A stretch of 64,000 bases of DNA from an uncultured Erythrobacter sp. (GTDB lineage: Bacteria > Pseudomonadota > Alphaproteobacteria > Sphingomonadales > Sphingomonadaceae): positions 1 to 64,000 of the forward strand of contig CAJXJR010000001.1 of NCBI GenBank assembly GCA_913055155.1. Direction: 5' to 3'. Position 1 is the stretch's first letter. Each line of letters starts with the position of its first letter. Positions 24,761 to 34,028 of the stretch are shown here, piece by piece. Position numbers and translations under genes: made by a program. The notes under the pieces are model-generated. The model was not told the DNA's origin. It made no database searches and worked only from the letters and a program-made list of their open reading frames with translations.

Positions 24761-26847
24761 TCTCCCGCCGTTGGGTTATCCAAAGCAAAAACGTAGACCG
24801 CCGAGCTGTTCACCTCGGGGAGCGGAAACTCAGGCGTGAAGTTGGGCAGGCCGAACGCCAGCGGGTTGCCCATGCCTGTCACCACGGCGACATATTGGCG
24901 CCCGTCGACCGAATAGGTGATGGGGCTGGCATTGGGCACGCCGGTCAGCCCGGTGCGCCAGAGCTGTTCGCCGGTCGCCTGGTCGTAGGCCAGGAATTCG
25001 CGGTCCATCGCGCCGGTGAACAGGAGGCCGCTGGCCGTGGCCAGCACGCCTGCATCGTACGGCGCGCGGCGGCGGTGTTCCCACACCACTTCGCCGCTTT
25101 CCATGTCGATCCCCTGCAGGATGCCGAAATTGCCGTCGCTGTCAGGCGGGGCGGAATAGTAGATATCCACGCCGCTGGAGAGGAAGCCGCCTTCGGTCGG
25201 GCGCATTTCCATGCAGGTATCGCGTGCGTTGACGAACAGCATCGATGTATCTTCGTCGAAGGCCGTGGCACTCCAGTTGCGGCCGCCGCCGGCGTGCGGG
25301 CACATGAACACTGCGGGCCGGTCGCGCCCCGGCAGCAGATCGGGGTCTGGCGTCTTGCGGCCCGTCTCGGGGTCGATATCGATGATGAAGGTCTGAAAGC
25401 CCATGTCGACCGTGCTCAGGTACTCGCCCGTGCTCGCGTCGATGGTGTCGAACAGGCCTTCCTTGCCGCCGGTTATGATCACGCGGCGCTCCTCGCCGTC
25501 CACCTCGACGTTGGCGATCACCCGTTCGAACACCCAGTCGAGGTCGTACTGGTCGTTGGCCATGTGCTGGTAGTACCAGACCAGCTCACCCGTACGCGGT
25601 TCGAAAGCGAGGGTGGAATTGGTGAACAGGCCATCGTTGTTGCCGCCGGGGATGCGGTCGCGCACCGGCCCGGTGTCATAGGTCTGCGCCACGCCCCAGT
25701 ATGCCAGGCCGGTTTCAGCATCATAGGAACCGACATCCCAGACAGAGCCGCCCTGGCGCAACTCGTCGGGAACGCCGTTCCAGGTGTCTCCGCCCAGCGT
25801 GCCGGTCTTGGCAATGGTGTCGAAGTTCCACAGGTGTTCGCCGGTCTCGGCATCGAAGGCGGCAATCAGCCCGCCGCCCAGGCGCTGGGTGGCTAGGCCG
25901 ATCATGGCCACGCCGTCTGCCACCAGCACGCCGCCGTTGCTGCGCGTATCCTGCGCATTGGGGATGGGAACGTCCCACACCGGTTCACCCGTGCGGGCAT
26001 CCAGCGCCATCATGTGCAGGTCGCTGGTCGCCATGATCAGCATGTCGTCCCACAGGGCGATCGCCTTCTTGCCCTGCATCAGCGTGCCTTCGGGCATGTC
26101 GCGGCGATAGCGCCATAGCTGGCGACCGGTGGCGGCATCGAAGGCGAACACCTCCTCGCCATAGGCGTGGACGTACATCACCCCGTCGCGCACCAGCGGT
26201 TCGGACATGGTCGGACCCAGCGGCAATGCCTGCGCCCAGGCTATCGACAGGTCGCCAACGTTTTCCGGTGTGATCTGGTCGAGCTCCGAGTAGCCATGGG
26301 CATCGTGATCGCCGCGCCAGACGATCCAGTTCTCGGGCGCCGGGTTGTCGAGCATTTCCTCGGTCACCGGCGTGTAGTCTGCAAACAGGTCGGGCAGGGG
26401 CGGCGATTCGGGGAAGGGATAGCGGTTGGTGATGCCGGGCAGGCCGATCTCGTTTCCGGCCTCGTCTTCTGCTTCGGGCACGAGGGCCGCCAGCAGCGTT
26501 TCCGCCTCGCCGCCGTTTTCGGCGATGATCAGCGCGGCCAGCGCGGCGTAGGTCTGCGACGGTAGCGAACCGCCTGCGCCCGGCGGCATCGAGGTTTCGA
26601 GATAGTCCTGCAGTTCGGCAGCGGACTTGCCGCCCCAGTTGGCCTGGAACACCGGCCCGGTCAGCGTGCCGGCGAATTGCCCGCCTGAAAGGTCTGCCCC
26701 ATGGCACCCTGCACAGCTGGCGGCATAGGCGGTGCGGCCAGCCTCCACCTGCTCGGCGAAGCCTGGCTGTTGCTGGGCCGTGCCCGCTGCCGCAAACGCC
26801 ATTGCCGACATGCCCGCCCCTGCGAGCAAGACCTTTCCGATTCCCAT
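24757..26847 (-). CDS. PQQ-binding propeller with N-terminal cytochrome c domain
   Basis: 696 residues. After a signal peptide (AAAGTAQQ) comes a class I cytochrome c domain with CAGCH at 45-49 and a Met-ligand candidate in TSMPPGAGG. From about residue 165 the quinoprotein propeller follows: VWRGDHDAHGYSELDQIT, FDAATGRQLWRY, ALDARTGEPVWDV, AFDAETGEHLWNF, and YDQATGEQLWRT. The central motif reads HMANDQYDLDWVF, in place of the HHDxWDxD seen in the glucose type. Likely a periplasmic alcohol-oxidising quinohemoprotein with the heme domain fused in front, opposite to classical type II alcohol dehydrogenases. RBS GAGGAGGA precedes ATG 26847. Confidence 0.85.
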   Translation of the reverse strand: MGIGKVLLAGAGMSAMAFAAAGTAQQQPGFAEQVEAGRTAYAASCAGCHGADLSGGQFAGTLTGPVFQANWGGKSAAELQDYLETSMPPGAGGSLPSQTYAALAALIIAENGGEAETLLAALVPEAEDEAGNEIGLPGITNRYPFPESPPLPDLFADYTPVTEEMLDNPAPENWIVWRGDHDAHGYSELDQITPENVGDLSIAWAQALPLGPTMSEPLVRDGVMYVHAYGEEVFAFDAATGRQLWRYRRDMPEGTLMQGKKAIALWDDMLIMATSDLHMMALDARTGEPVWDVPIPNAQDTRSNGGVLVADGVAMIGLATQRLGGGLIAAFDAETGEHLWNFDTIAKTGTLGGDTWNGVPDELRQGGSVWDVGSYDAETGLAYWGVAQTYDTGPVRDRIPGGNNDGLFTNSTLAFEPRTGELVWYYQHMANDQYDLDWVFERVIANVEVDGEERRVIITGGKEGLFDTIDASTGEYLSTVDMGFQTFIIDIDPETGRKTPDPDLLPGRDRPAVFMCPHAGGGRNWSATAFDEDTSMLFVNARDTCMEMRPTEGGFLSSGVDIYYSAPPDSDGNFGILQGIDMESGEVVWEHRRRAPYDAGVLATASGLLFTGAMDREFLAYDQATGEQLWRTGLTGVPNASPITYSVDGRQYVAVVTGMGNPLAFGLPNFTPEFPLPEVNSSAVYVFALDNPTAGE

Positions 26848-26884
26848 CGCTTTCCTCCTCAGAAAGCGTGCAGTGTGCCGCAGA

Positions 26885-28555
26885 TCAGTCCTGCGTGGCA
26901 ATCCCCAACGGACCGGCCACCTTGTCCTGATAAAGCGCGGCATAAAGATCGGCCTTGGTGCTGCCGAACCATTCGGCCACGCCAGAGCCATCGGCGTCGA
27001 GCACCATCACTTCGTTCGGGCCAAGCTCGCCGATGGCGGGCCATTCGGGCAGGCCATCGCCGTTGGGATTGCCCGTGGCGGCGAAGTTCACCCAATACTG
27101 CGAGACCTGGTCGGCAAAGGCCTCTTCGGTGGGATTGCCGCACATCAGCTCTACCGAGGAGCCGCCGGGGAAGGTACGCGGGGCGCACAGGTTGTCGAAC
27201 ACGTAGGGGATTTCGCCCGTGTGCGCCGCGCCCAGATCGCCGCGGTCGGGATCGTAGGGCGGATCGTGCCGGAACCAGTAGTGATAGCTCTGCTGGCCGA
27301 TAGCGCCCTGCCATTCGGCATACTGGCGCATCAGCCAGCTCATGTTGTCGCCGAACGGCTGGGTGGCCACGGCGCGTGCCTCTTCATCGGTGGTGACCGG
27401 ATAGGCCGCGCGGCCCAGTTCAACCTGGTTGCCCCAGCGGAATCCCTCGCCCTGCTGCCAGCTTTCCAGCGTGGCGGGCGGGCCGAAAATGGCGGTGAAG
27501 CTGCCTTCGTCCTCGTTCGACCCGACCAGCACGTCCACCGGCAACTGGCGCCCTTCGGAGAAGGTGATCGCCAGGTCTTCGGGGATGATGTAGCCGTCGA
27601 TGATCATGCCCTGGCCGGGGATGTTCGCATGGATTTCCTCGGCGGGGAGCGCACGCAAGTCAGCAAGGCTGGTGGTGCCGAAATTCTCTTCTGCCGCACC
27701 CAGCGAGCGCTGTTGCGCCATTTCGCGCGGCACCATGGTACCGATGTTGAGGCCCTGGAAGGTGCCGCTTTCGGCAATCGCTCGGGCGAACAGCCCCTCT
27801 GCCGGCGGGGCACCCACCAGCGCGGCGTTCATCGCCGAACCCGCGCTTTCGCCGAAGATCGTGACGCGTGACGGATCGCCGCCGAAGGCCGCAATATTAT
27901 CCTGCACCCATTGCAGCGCGGCAATGGCATCGCCCAGCGCCTGGTTGCCGCTGGCGCCGTTTTCTTCGGTTAGTTCGGGGTGGGCGAAGAAACCCAGCGA
28001 GCCGACGCGGTAGTTGAAGGTGACCATCACCACGCCCTTGTCGGCAAGGTAATCGCCATGGCTGAAGGGGCTGGAGCCGCCGCCTTCGTTGTAGGCGCCG
28101 CCATAGAGCCACACCATCACCGGCAGGTTGGCGTCTGCCGTTTCGGCGGGCGTCCACACGTTCAGGTAGAGGCAGTCTTCCGAAATGCCGGGGCTATCCG
28201 GCATGTCGGTGGCGGAATTGACCGGGAAGCGTTGCGGCGCGGGGTTCTGCAGGCAGGAATCGCCCCAGCTGTCTGCCATCAGGATGCCATCCCAGTCGGC
28301 GGCGGGCTGCGGCATTTCCCAGCGCAGGTCGCCCACCGGCGGTGCGGCAAATGGGATGCCCTTGAACACGGTCACACCTTCGACCTTGTCGGAGGGAACG
28401 CCCTGCACATAGCCGTTTTCGGTGGAAACGGGCGAGGTGGCGATGGTCGCCGCTTCCTGTGCCGAGGCGTTATCGTAGGTGGCGCAGGCAGCCATGCCCA
28501 TGCCTGCCAACGCCAGCAGCGCGCCATGTCCAAAGATCGTCTTCATCGCATCCAT
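26885..28555 (-). CDS. Type B carboxylesterase, secreted lipoprotein-like
   Basis: 556 residues. Signal ends near GMGMAACATYD, a lipobox-like LA-A-C context. Type-B carboxylesterase marks follow: FKGIPFAAPPVGDLRW, EDCLYLNVWTP, the oxyanion site LYGGAYNEGG, nucleophile GESAGS, and catalytic His in GAAHTGEIPYVF. The family cleaves carboxylic esters; periplasmic location. It precedes the PQQ-cytochrome gene by 37 bp in the same direction, suggesting release of an alcohol that is then oxidised. Start 28555 (MDAMKT) or 28546 (MKT) are both possible. Confidence 0.9.
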   Translation of the reverse strand: MDAMKTIFGHGALLALAGMGMAACATYDNASAQEAATIATSPVSTENGYVQGVPSDKVEGVTVFKGIPFAAPPVGDLRWEMPQPAADWDGILMADSWGDSCLQNPAPQRFPVNSATDMPDSPGISEDCLYLNVWTPAETADANLPVMVWLYGGAYNEGGGSSPFSHGDYLADKGVVMVTFNYRVGSLGFFAHPELTEENGASGNQALGDAIAALQWVQDNIAAFGGDPSRVTIFGESAGSAMNAALVGAPPAEGLFARAIAESGTFQGLNIGTMVPREMAQQRSLGAAEENFGTTSLADLRALPAEEIHANIPGQGMIIDGYIIPEDLAITFSEGRQLPVDVLVGSNEDEGSFTAIFGPPATLESWQQGEGFRWGNQVELGRAAYPVTTDEEARAVATQPFGDNMSWLMRQYAEWQGAIGQQSYHYWFRHDPPYDPDRGDLGAAHTGEIPYVFDNLCAPRTFPGGSSVELMCGNPTEEAFADQVSQYWVNFAATGNPNGDGLPEWPAIGELGPNEVMVLDADGSGVAEWFGSTKADLYAALYQDKVAGPLGIATQD

Positions 28556-28637
28556 CCCGGTTGGTCTGCCCTTGTTGGCGGGCGCAAAGAAAAACGAGCG
28601 CACCGATCCTGTCGGCGCGCCCGCTTGCATTCAGTGA

Positions 28638-29756
28638 TTAGTGGCCGCCGCCTTCACCGCCGGCTGCGCCACCTTCGGTGTTCTCGACACCGGCAGCGGC
28701 TGCCGTGATGTAGTTGCGGACCTGCACATTGCCTTCGTGGCAGGCATATTCGAAGAATTCGTACTCCTCGTCACGCGTCCAGTCGAGGCGCGCGGTCCAG
28801 TGGTCGGTGAAGACTTCCGGATCGCTGTAGGTCAGTTCGTAGACGATGTGATCGGGGCCGGTCATCGTCAGGCGTTCCTGCACCTTGGCCTGCGCGCTGG
28901 TGGGAATGGTGTTGAAGGGCGGCACGCCCATCGTCGCCATGTTCAGGGGGCTGGGGCCGCGTTCGTAGTTGTTGTCCGAAACGCTGTCGCCGTCTTCGAT
29001 GTTGGTGGTCTCGATAACCAGCTGGTTGCCTTCCCACCAGCCGATCGACTGGCCCATCCAGGTGCGCACGTCATCCGGCCAGCGCATCGCGGCAGCGGCT
29101 TCCGGCCCGTCGACAATCGGGATCACGCGGGCATCATGGATCATCTCCAGCGAAATGATGACGTAGCCCGGCGCCTGCATCACGCGGATGCCGTTGTTGT
29201 AGCGGAACGGGAACATCGAAGCCGGGAAGCCGCGGGTAACGCAGCGATCCCAGGTGTCGAAATCGGTGACCCACTGGAAATGGGTGTTGGGCGTCCAGCT
29301 GCTCCGGCCGTTCTGGTAGCGTTCCTGCGCCCACTCGGTCATCGCCGGCAGCTGGCCATCCTCGGGATAGACCAGCAGCGAGGTGCGACGGCCCGAAGCA
29401 TCGGATTCCACCCAGTGGCCGAAGCCGATGGTGCCGGCTTCGTCCTCGGCCTCGTAACGCTCGTCAGAGCCGGCTGCCTGCTGCAGGCGCTGTTCGTATT
29501 CGCGATCGTTCAGGTAGAAGCGGTCGCCATATTGCGCCGGACGCTGCATCGGGATGGAGGCGATGTTGTCGATCGGAAACATGCCGCGGAAATCCGGGTC
29601 GCCCCAGCTGGTGCGCGGCGGATCGAAATCGGTGGGCACGGGGGCGATGGTCGTCAGGTCATCGGGCACCACGTCCTGCGCGGCGGCAGGGGTGATGAAG
29701 GCCAGTGCACTGGCTGTAACAATCGCGATTGTTTTCAGGGTTTTGCGGGGCATCAT
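28638..29756 (-). CDS. Secreted 'TSWGDPDFRG...CHEGN' protein, paralogue 1
   Basis: 372 residues with a signal peptide (ITPAAAQ). Ordered motifs: TSWGDPDFRGMFPID, QYGDRFYL, GTIGFGHWVE, FDTWDRCVTRGFPASMFPF, YNNGIRVMQAPGY, WWEGNQLVIETTN, TGPDHIVYELTYSDPE and YEFFEYACHEGNVQVRNYI near the C-terminus. The single CH in CHEGN is not a heme site. Two adjacent paralogues share all these motifs. The glycine-rich GGAAGGEGGGH tail may be a metal-binding extension. Function is unknown; it overlaps the next gene's stop by ATGA and is the last of a four-gene operon. Confidence 0.75.
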   Translation of the reverse strand: MMPRKTLKTIAIVTASALAFITPAAAQDVVPDDLTTIAPVPTDFDPPRTSWGDPDFRGMFPIDNIASIPMQRPAQYGDRFYLNDREYEQRLQQAAGSDERYEAEDEAGTIGFGHWVESDASGRRTSLLVYPEDGQLPAMTEWAQERYQNGRSSWTPNTHFQWVTDFDTWDRCVTRGFPASMFPFRYNNGIRVMQAPGYVIISLEMIHDARVIPIVDGPEAAAAMRWPDDVRTWMGQSIGWWEGNQLVIETTNIEDGDSVSDNNYERGPSPLNMATMGVPPFNTIPTSAQAKVQERLTMTGPDHIVYELTYSDPEVFTDHWTARLDWTRDEEYEFFEYACHEGNVQVRNYITAAAAGVENTEGGAAGGEGGGH

Positions 29757-30880
29757 TCAGTCTCCTCGGTATTTCTTTGCTGGGCGCCGCGGCTGGCGGG
29801 ATCCATTGCCGGGGGCGGACCGGCATCCGGATCGATCGGCTCCACCATGGTGCCGCGCGCATATTCCTGTTCGCGCCGGGCGCGATCGGCGGTGATGTAG
29901 TTGCGCACCTGCACGTTGCCTTCGTGGCAGGCGTATTCGAAGAACTGGTACTCGTCGTCGCGCGACCAGTCCACGCGCAGAGTGAAATCGTCTTCCCAGA
30001 TCGCTGGATCGGAGTAGTGCATTTCATAAGTGATGGTGTCCGGCCCGATCATGTGGAACCGCTCGGTCACCACGGCATCCTCGCTCATCGGGATGGTGTT
30101 GTTGGCGGGCACGCCGCGCGTTGCCATGTTCAGCACCGATGCGCCGGGCTGGATGTGGTCGGTTACGACTTCCAGCGTGTTACCATCCACCCAGCGGCCG
30201 CGGCTGTTGCCGAACCATGCGGCCACGCCATCTGGCCATGGCTCACCTTGCCCGGCCACCGGGATGATCCGCGTGCCGAGCATTTCCAGGTTGATCACCA
30301 CGTAGCCGGGCGACTGGAAGATGCGCACGCCGTTGTTGTAGCGGAAGGGGAACATCGACGCGGGAAAGCCGCGCGTGTTGCAGCGGTCCCAGCTGTCGAA
30401 ATCGGTAACCCAGTCGAAGGTTTGCCCGGTTACCCAACTGGCGCGCATCAACGAGGAATCGTGGATACCGCGCTCGGTAAAGGCGGGCAGGCGGCCATCC
30501 TGCGAAGAGACCACCATCGAGGTGCGGCGGCTGCCGGCCTGATATTCGATCCAGTGGCCAAGGCCGATGGTGCCTTCCTCGTCCTCCGTCTCGTAGGCTT
30601 CTTCCAACTGTTCGACGCGGCCCTGTTCGGCAGCGATCTCTTCCTCGGTCTTCCAGAACCGGTCGCCATACTGGCGCGGGCGGTTCACCGGCAGTTCGGC
30701 GAAGTCGTTGAGCGGCCAGGTGCCGCGGAAATCGGGGTCGCCCCAGGACGTGGTTGCGGGGGTGTAGCCATCCTCGGGCACGGGCGGCATGGTGGTCAGG
30801 TCTTCAGGGACCTGCTCCTGCGCTGCCAGCGGCGATGCAAGCAGGGCTGCGGCAAGCGTGAGCATACCTATGCGGGCCAT
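29753..30880 (-). CDS. Secreted 'TSWGDPDFRG...CHEGN' protein, paralogue 2
   Basis: 375 residues with a signal peptide (ASPLAAQ). It has TSWGDPDFRGTWPLND, RQYGDRFW, GTIGLGHWIEYQ, FDSWDRCNTRGFPASMFPF, YNNGVRIFQSPGY, RWVDGNTLEVVTD, GPDTITYEMHYSDP and YQFFEYACHEGNVQVRNYI. The core tracks paralogue 1 closely, so the three copies arose by tandem duplication. Its ATG overlaps the stop of paralogue 3 (TAATG). No catalytic motif is recognised. All three carry a conserved WDRC...RGFPASMFPF block around residue 170-190 that deserves structural prediction. Confidence 0.75.
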   Translation of the reverse strand: MARIGMLTLAAALLASPLAAQEQVPEDLTTMPPVPEDGYTPATTSWGDPDFRGTWPLNDFAELPVNRPRQYGDRFWKTEEEIAAEQGRVEQLEEAYETEDEEGTIGLGHWIEYQAGSRRTSMVVSSQDGRLPAFTERGIHDSSLMRASWVTGQTFDWVTDFDSWDRCNTRGFPASMFPFRYNNGVRIFQSPGYVVINLEMLGTRIIPVAGQGEPWPDGVAAWFGNSRGRWVDGNTLEVVTDHIQPGASVLNMATRGVPANNTIPMSEDAVVTERFHMIGPDTITYEMHYSDPAIWEDDFTLRVDWSRDDEYQFFEYACHEGNVQVRNYITADRARREQEYARGTMVEPIDPDAGPPPAMDPASRGAQQRNTEETE

Positions 30881-31911
30881 TATTCTCCTCCTCCGTCAGC
30901 GGCGGCCTGAGCACGTTCGGCGCGGCTGGCGGTGATGTAGTTGCGGATCTGCACGTTGCCTTCGTGGCAAGCGTATTCGTAAATGCCGAAGCCATCGTCA
31001 CGCTGCCATTCCAGCCGCGCGGACCACGGCTGGGTGAAGACCACAGGGTCTTCCCAGGTGAATTCGTAGATGATCTCGTCCGGCCCCACCATGTGGAACC
31101 ATTCCGTCATGCGAGCCTGATCGCTAACCGGCGTATCGTTCTCGCGCGGGGATCCGGTGGTGCCGATGTTGGTTGCGCTGGGGCCGGGGCGGAAATTGGT
31201 GGTGACCACTTCCAGCGTGTTATGATCCAGCCAGCGACCACGGCTATCGCCCAGCCACTGGCCGATCTGTGCGGGGATATGGGCGCTGCCGTCGGTGGGG
31301 ATCATCCGCACTTCGTGCAACATTTCCATCTGCAAGGCGACAAGGCCCGGCGCCTGGAAGATGCGCATGCCGTTGTTGTACATGAACGGGAACATCGATG
31401 CCGGCAGGCCGCGCGTGATGCAGCGGTCCCAGCTGTCGAAGTCGTCCACCCAGTCGAACTGCTGGCCCTGCGCCCAGGTGGAGCGCATGGCGTCGGACAG
31501 CCGCTGGCCTTCTGGGGTGAATTCGGGCAGCCGCCCGTTTGCCGGAGAGGTGATCCAGCTGGTGCGACGGTTGGCGGCGGCGACTTCGGCCCAATGGCCG
31601 ATGCCCATGGTGCCGCTCTCTTCCTCGTTCTGGTAGCGCTGCTCCAGCGCTTCGACCATGTCGGCGCGTTCGGCATACTCCTCCTCCGTCAGCAGCTGGC
31701 GATTGCCGTACTGCGGATCGCGCTGCAGCGGGGTGCGTCCGTTGAGGTGGTCGATCGGCCAGCCGCCACGAAAGTCCGGCTCGCCCCAGCTGGTAAGCTC
31801 CGGCTGGTAATCGTCCGATGGCTCGGGCAGTTGGGTCAGGTCCTCCTGCGCCAGCACCCCGCCGGAAAAGGGCAGGGTGCAAGCCAGCAGCAGGATGGCA
31901 GAACGACGCAT
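30880..31911 (-). CDS. Secreted 'TSWGEPDFRG...CHEGN' protein, paralogue 3
   Basis: 343 residues; signal peptide ACTLPFSGGVLAQ. Motifs match the other two: TSWGEPDFRGGWPID, QYGNRQLL, GTMGIGHWAE, FDSWDRCITRGLPASMFPF, YNNGMRIFQAPGL, RWLDHNTLEVVTT, GPDEIIYEFTWEDP, YEYACHEGNVQIRNYI. It begins one base after the stop of the PQQ-type gene at 31913, so the dehydrogenase-like protein and the three paralogues are almost certainly one operon. It lacks the long acidic or glycine tail of paralogue 1. Function unknown. Confidence 0.75.
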   Translation of the reverse strand: MRRSAILLLACTLPFSGGVLAQEDLTQLPEPSDDYQPELTSWGEPDFRGGWPIDHLNGRTPLQRDPQYGNRQLLTEEEYAERADMVEALEQRYQNEEESGTMGIGHWAEVAAANRRTSWITSPANGRLPEFTPEGQRLSDAMRSTWAQGQQFDWVDDFDSWDRCITRGLPASMFPFMYNNGMRIFQAPGLVALQMEMLHEVRMIPTDGSAHIPAQIGQWLGDSRGRWLDHNTLEVVTTNFRPGPSATNIGTTGSPRENDTPVSDQARMTEWFHMVGPDEIIYEFTWEDPVVFTQPWSARLEWQRDDGFGIYEYACHEGNVQIRNYITASRAERAQAAADGGGE

Positions 31912-31912
31912 G

Positions 31913-33886
31913 TTATTCTGCACCCTCGGGCAGGGCGAAAGTGACATAGCGGCTGGGGCCGGGTTCGGGCAGCCCAAGGCCGCCCAGGAAGTGGCCCATG
32001 CCGCCCACCGGCACGGTAATCATCTGGCGGCCGTTTACCTCGTAGATGGCAGGCACGCCCTCGGTGCCGGCGTCGAAGCGATGCTCCCAAAGTATGCGAC
32101 CGGTATCGGCATCGCGAGCGCGGAAGGCGCGGTCGCTGGCGGTGTTGACGAACAGCAGGCCACCGGCAGTGGCGACCGGGCCCGAACGCGGCGTTTGCGC
32201 GCCAACGCCGGTGATGCCCTGTTCCTCCAGCGTCAGGATCTCGCCATTGGGAATGGAATAGAGCTTCTCGCCGGTATTCATGTCGTAGGCGGTGAGGTTG
32301 GAAAACGGCGGCTTCATCGCGCCCATGCCGTTCGATTGCAGCATGAAGTCGACCGGCCAGCGATAGGGCAGGTCCTCCTCGTCCGCATTGGGCATGGCCT
32401 CCAGCGCCTCAGGACGGCGATCGGGCATGATCTTCAGGCCCAGCGGCAGTTCGCGACTGACGATATACAGCCGCTGGCGTTGCGGATCGACTGACACGGT
32501 GCCCCAGTTGGCCCCGCCATTATGACCGGGAAAGGCGATGGTGCCCTGCAGGCTTGGCGGCATGAACGGGCCGCCGTGGCGCCAGGTGGCAAAGCGTTCG
32601 CGCAGCGCTTCCTGGTCGGCTTCGGGCAGGTAGGGATTGATGTCGTCTACCGTGAAGTCCATGCGCATGTAGGGCTCGGGCCAGCTGGGGATCGGCTGGG
32701 TCGGGCTGGCATGTTCGCCGGGCACGTCGGATGCCGGGACCGGGGTTTCGACGATCGGCCAGATCGGTTCACCGGTGCGGCGGTCGAAGGTGAAGATCGT
32801 GCCCCACTTGGTCACCTGGATGACGATGGGGATTTGTTCACCGTCACGGGTGATGGTCATCAGCTTTGGCGCCACCGGCAGGTCGAAATCCCACAGGTCG
32901 TGGTGCACGGTCTGGAAGTGCCAGATGCGCTCGCCGGTCTCGGCGTCCAGCGCAATCAGCGAATTGGCGAACAGGTTGTCGCCCTCGCGGTTGCCGCCGT
33001 AGAAGTCGTAGCGCGCTGTCCCGGTGGGGATGAACACGATGCCCAGTTCGGTATCGACGGTGCTTTCGGACCAGTTGTGCGCACCGCCGAACTGGTTGAA
33101 ATCCTCTGTCTCGGGCCAGGTGCCATGGCCGAATTCGCCTTCGCGCGGGATAGTGTTGAAAGTCCACTTCAGCGCGCCGGTGCGCACGTCGTAGGCCTGA
33201 ATGTTGGCGGGAGAGCCGGCATAGTCATAGGCGCCGGCAGGCAGGCTCATCACGATGGTGTCGCGATAGATGCGGCCCGGATTGTTGGTCTGCAGCGGAC
33301 CGGGCTCGACCACGTCCTCGGGCAGGGCCTCGCGCAGGTCCACGCCGCCATCGGTGCCGAAGCTTTCGATCACCTGACCGGTCGCCGCGTTGATCGCGCG
33401 CAGGATGCCGTTGTTGAGCACCATCAGGCGCTCGTCACCCGCGCCGTCGGTCCAGTAGTTGATACCGCGCGTGCCGATGCGGCCTTCGAGGCTGCTTTCC
33501 CAGATCTGCGTGCCGGTGGCGGGATCGAGCGCCACCAGCTGGCTGGCACCGTTCATTACGTACATGCGTCCACCCGCGACCACCGGGTTGAACAACGGCG
33601 GCACGCCTTCGCCGGTGGGGAATTCCCACGCCACCTCCAGCTGGTGCACGTTGGCGCGGTTGATCTGGCTGAGCGACGAATACTGCGAGCTGTCGCCACC
33701 GCCGAGATAGCCATCCCAGCCGACGAAATCGAAGTTGCCCGCAGCAGCGGGCGTGGACGCGGCAGAGGCGATCTGGCCCGAAGGCGCGGTCGCGCAGGCA
33801 GCCAGAGCGAGGCCCAGCGAAGCGGCAAGCGCAAAGCGCAAGCCAGTCTTGCTGGCAGAACGGATACGGCGATTCGAAGTGGTCAA
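31913..33886 (-). CDS. PQQ-dependent dehydrogenase-like propeller, glucose dehydrogenase type
   Basis: 657 residues starting at TTG with GGGAG 7 bases upstream. Lipoprotein signal LALAACATAPS. The propeller shows WEFPTGEGVPPLFNPVVAGG, ALDPATGTQIWE, ALDAETGERIWHFQ with VHHDLWDFDLPVAPKL (active-site Asp motif), FDRRTGEPIWPI, PGHNGGANWG and AYDMNTGEKLYSI. No heme motif and no transmembrane anchor. The normal PCxxPPW block is replaced by MKPPFSNLTAYD. Expected to oxidise a polyol or similar compound in the periplasm. It heads the operon with the three CHEGN proteins. Confidence 0.85.
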   Translation of the reverse strand: MTTSNRRIRSASKTGLRFALAASLGLALAACATAPSGQIASAASTPAAAGNFDFVGWDGYLGGGDSSQYSSLSQINRANVHQLEVAWEFPTGEGVPPLFNPVVAGGRMYVMNGASQLVALDPATGTQIWESSLEGRIGTRGINYWTDGAGDERLMVLNNGILRAINAATGQVIESFGTDGGVDLREALPEDVVEPGPLQTNNPGRIYRDTIVMSLPAGAYDYAGSPANIQAYDVRTGALKWTFNTIPREGEFGHGTWPETEDFNQFGGAHNWSESTVDTELGIVFIPTGTARYDFYGGNREGDNLFANSLIALDAETGERIWHFQTVHHDLWDFDLPVAPKLMTITRDGEQIPIVIQVTKWGTIFTFDRRTGEPIWPIVETPVPASDVPGEHASPTQPIPSWPEPYMRMDFTVDDINPYLPEADQEALRERFATWRHGGPFMPPSLQGTIAFPGHNGGANWGTVSVDPQRQRLYIVSRELPLGLKIMPDRRPEALEAMPNADEEDLPYRWPVDFMLQSNGMGAMKPPFSNLTAYDMNTGEKLYSIPNGEILTLEEQGITGVGAQTPRSGPVATAGGLLFVNTASDRAFRARDADTGRILWEHRFDAGTEGVPAIYEVNGRQMITVPVGGMGHFLGGLGLPEPGPSRYVTFALPEGAE

Positions 33887-33989
33887 GCCATTGCTCCCAT
33901 ATTCATACGCAGCCTGGACGGCCGTCTTTCACGTGCATGCCTAGCCGGATTCGCCCCTGCTCAACAAGGGTGAAACGCCATCGAAATTG

Positions 33990-34010
33990 ATAAAATCCGA
34001 AATTTTCGGA
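33990..34010 (-). terminator. Possible terminator downstream of the HupE-type operon
   Basis: On the minus strand TCCGAA and TTCGGA pair around a short AT loop, followed by TTTTA. The stem is only 6 bp, so strength is doubtful. It separates the anchor-protein gene from the PQQ operon. Confidence 0.4.
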
Positions 34011-34028
34011 CTTGTGAAATCTCAGGCC

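Noticed and set aside
30880-31911. CHEGN as a heme c site
   Set aside because: A CxxCH motif is needed; only one Cys is present.
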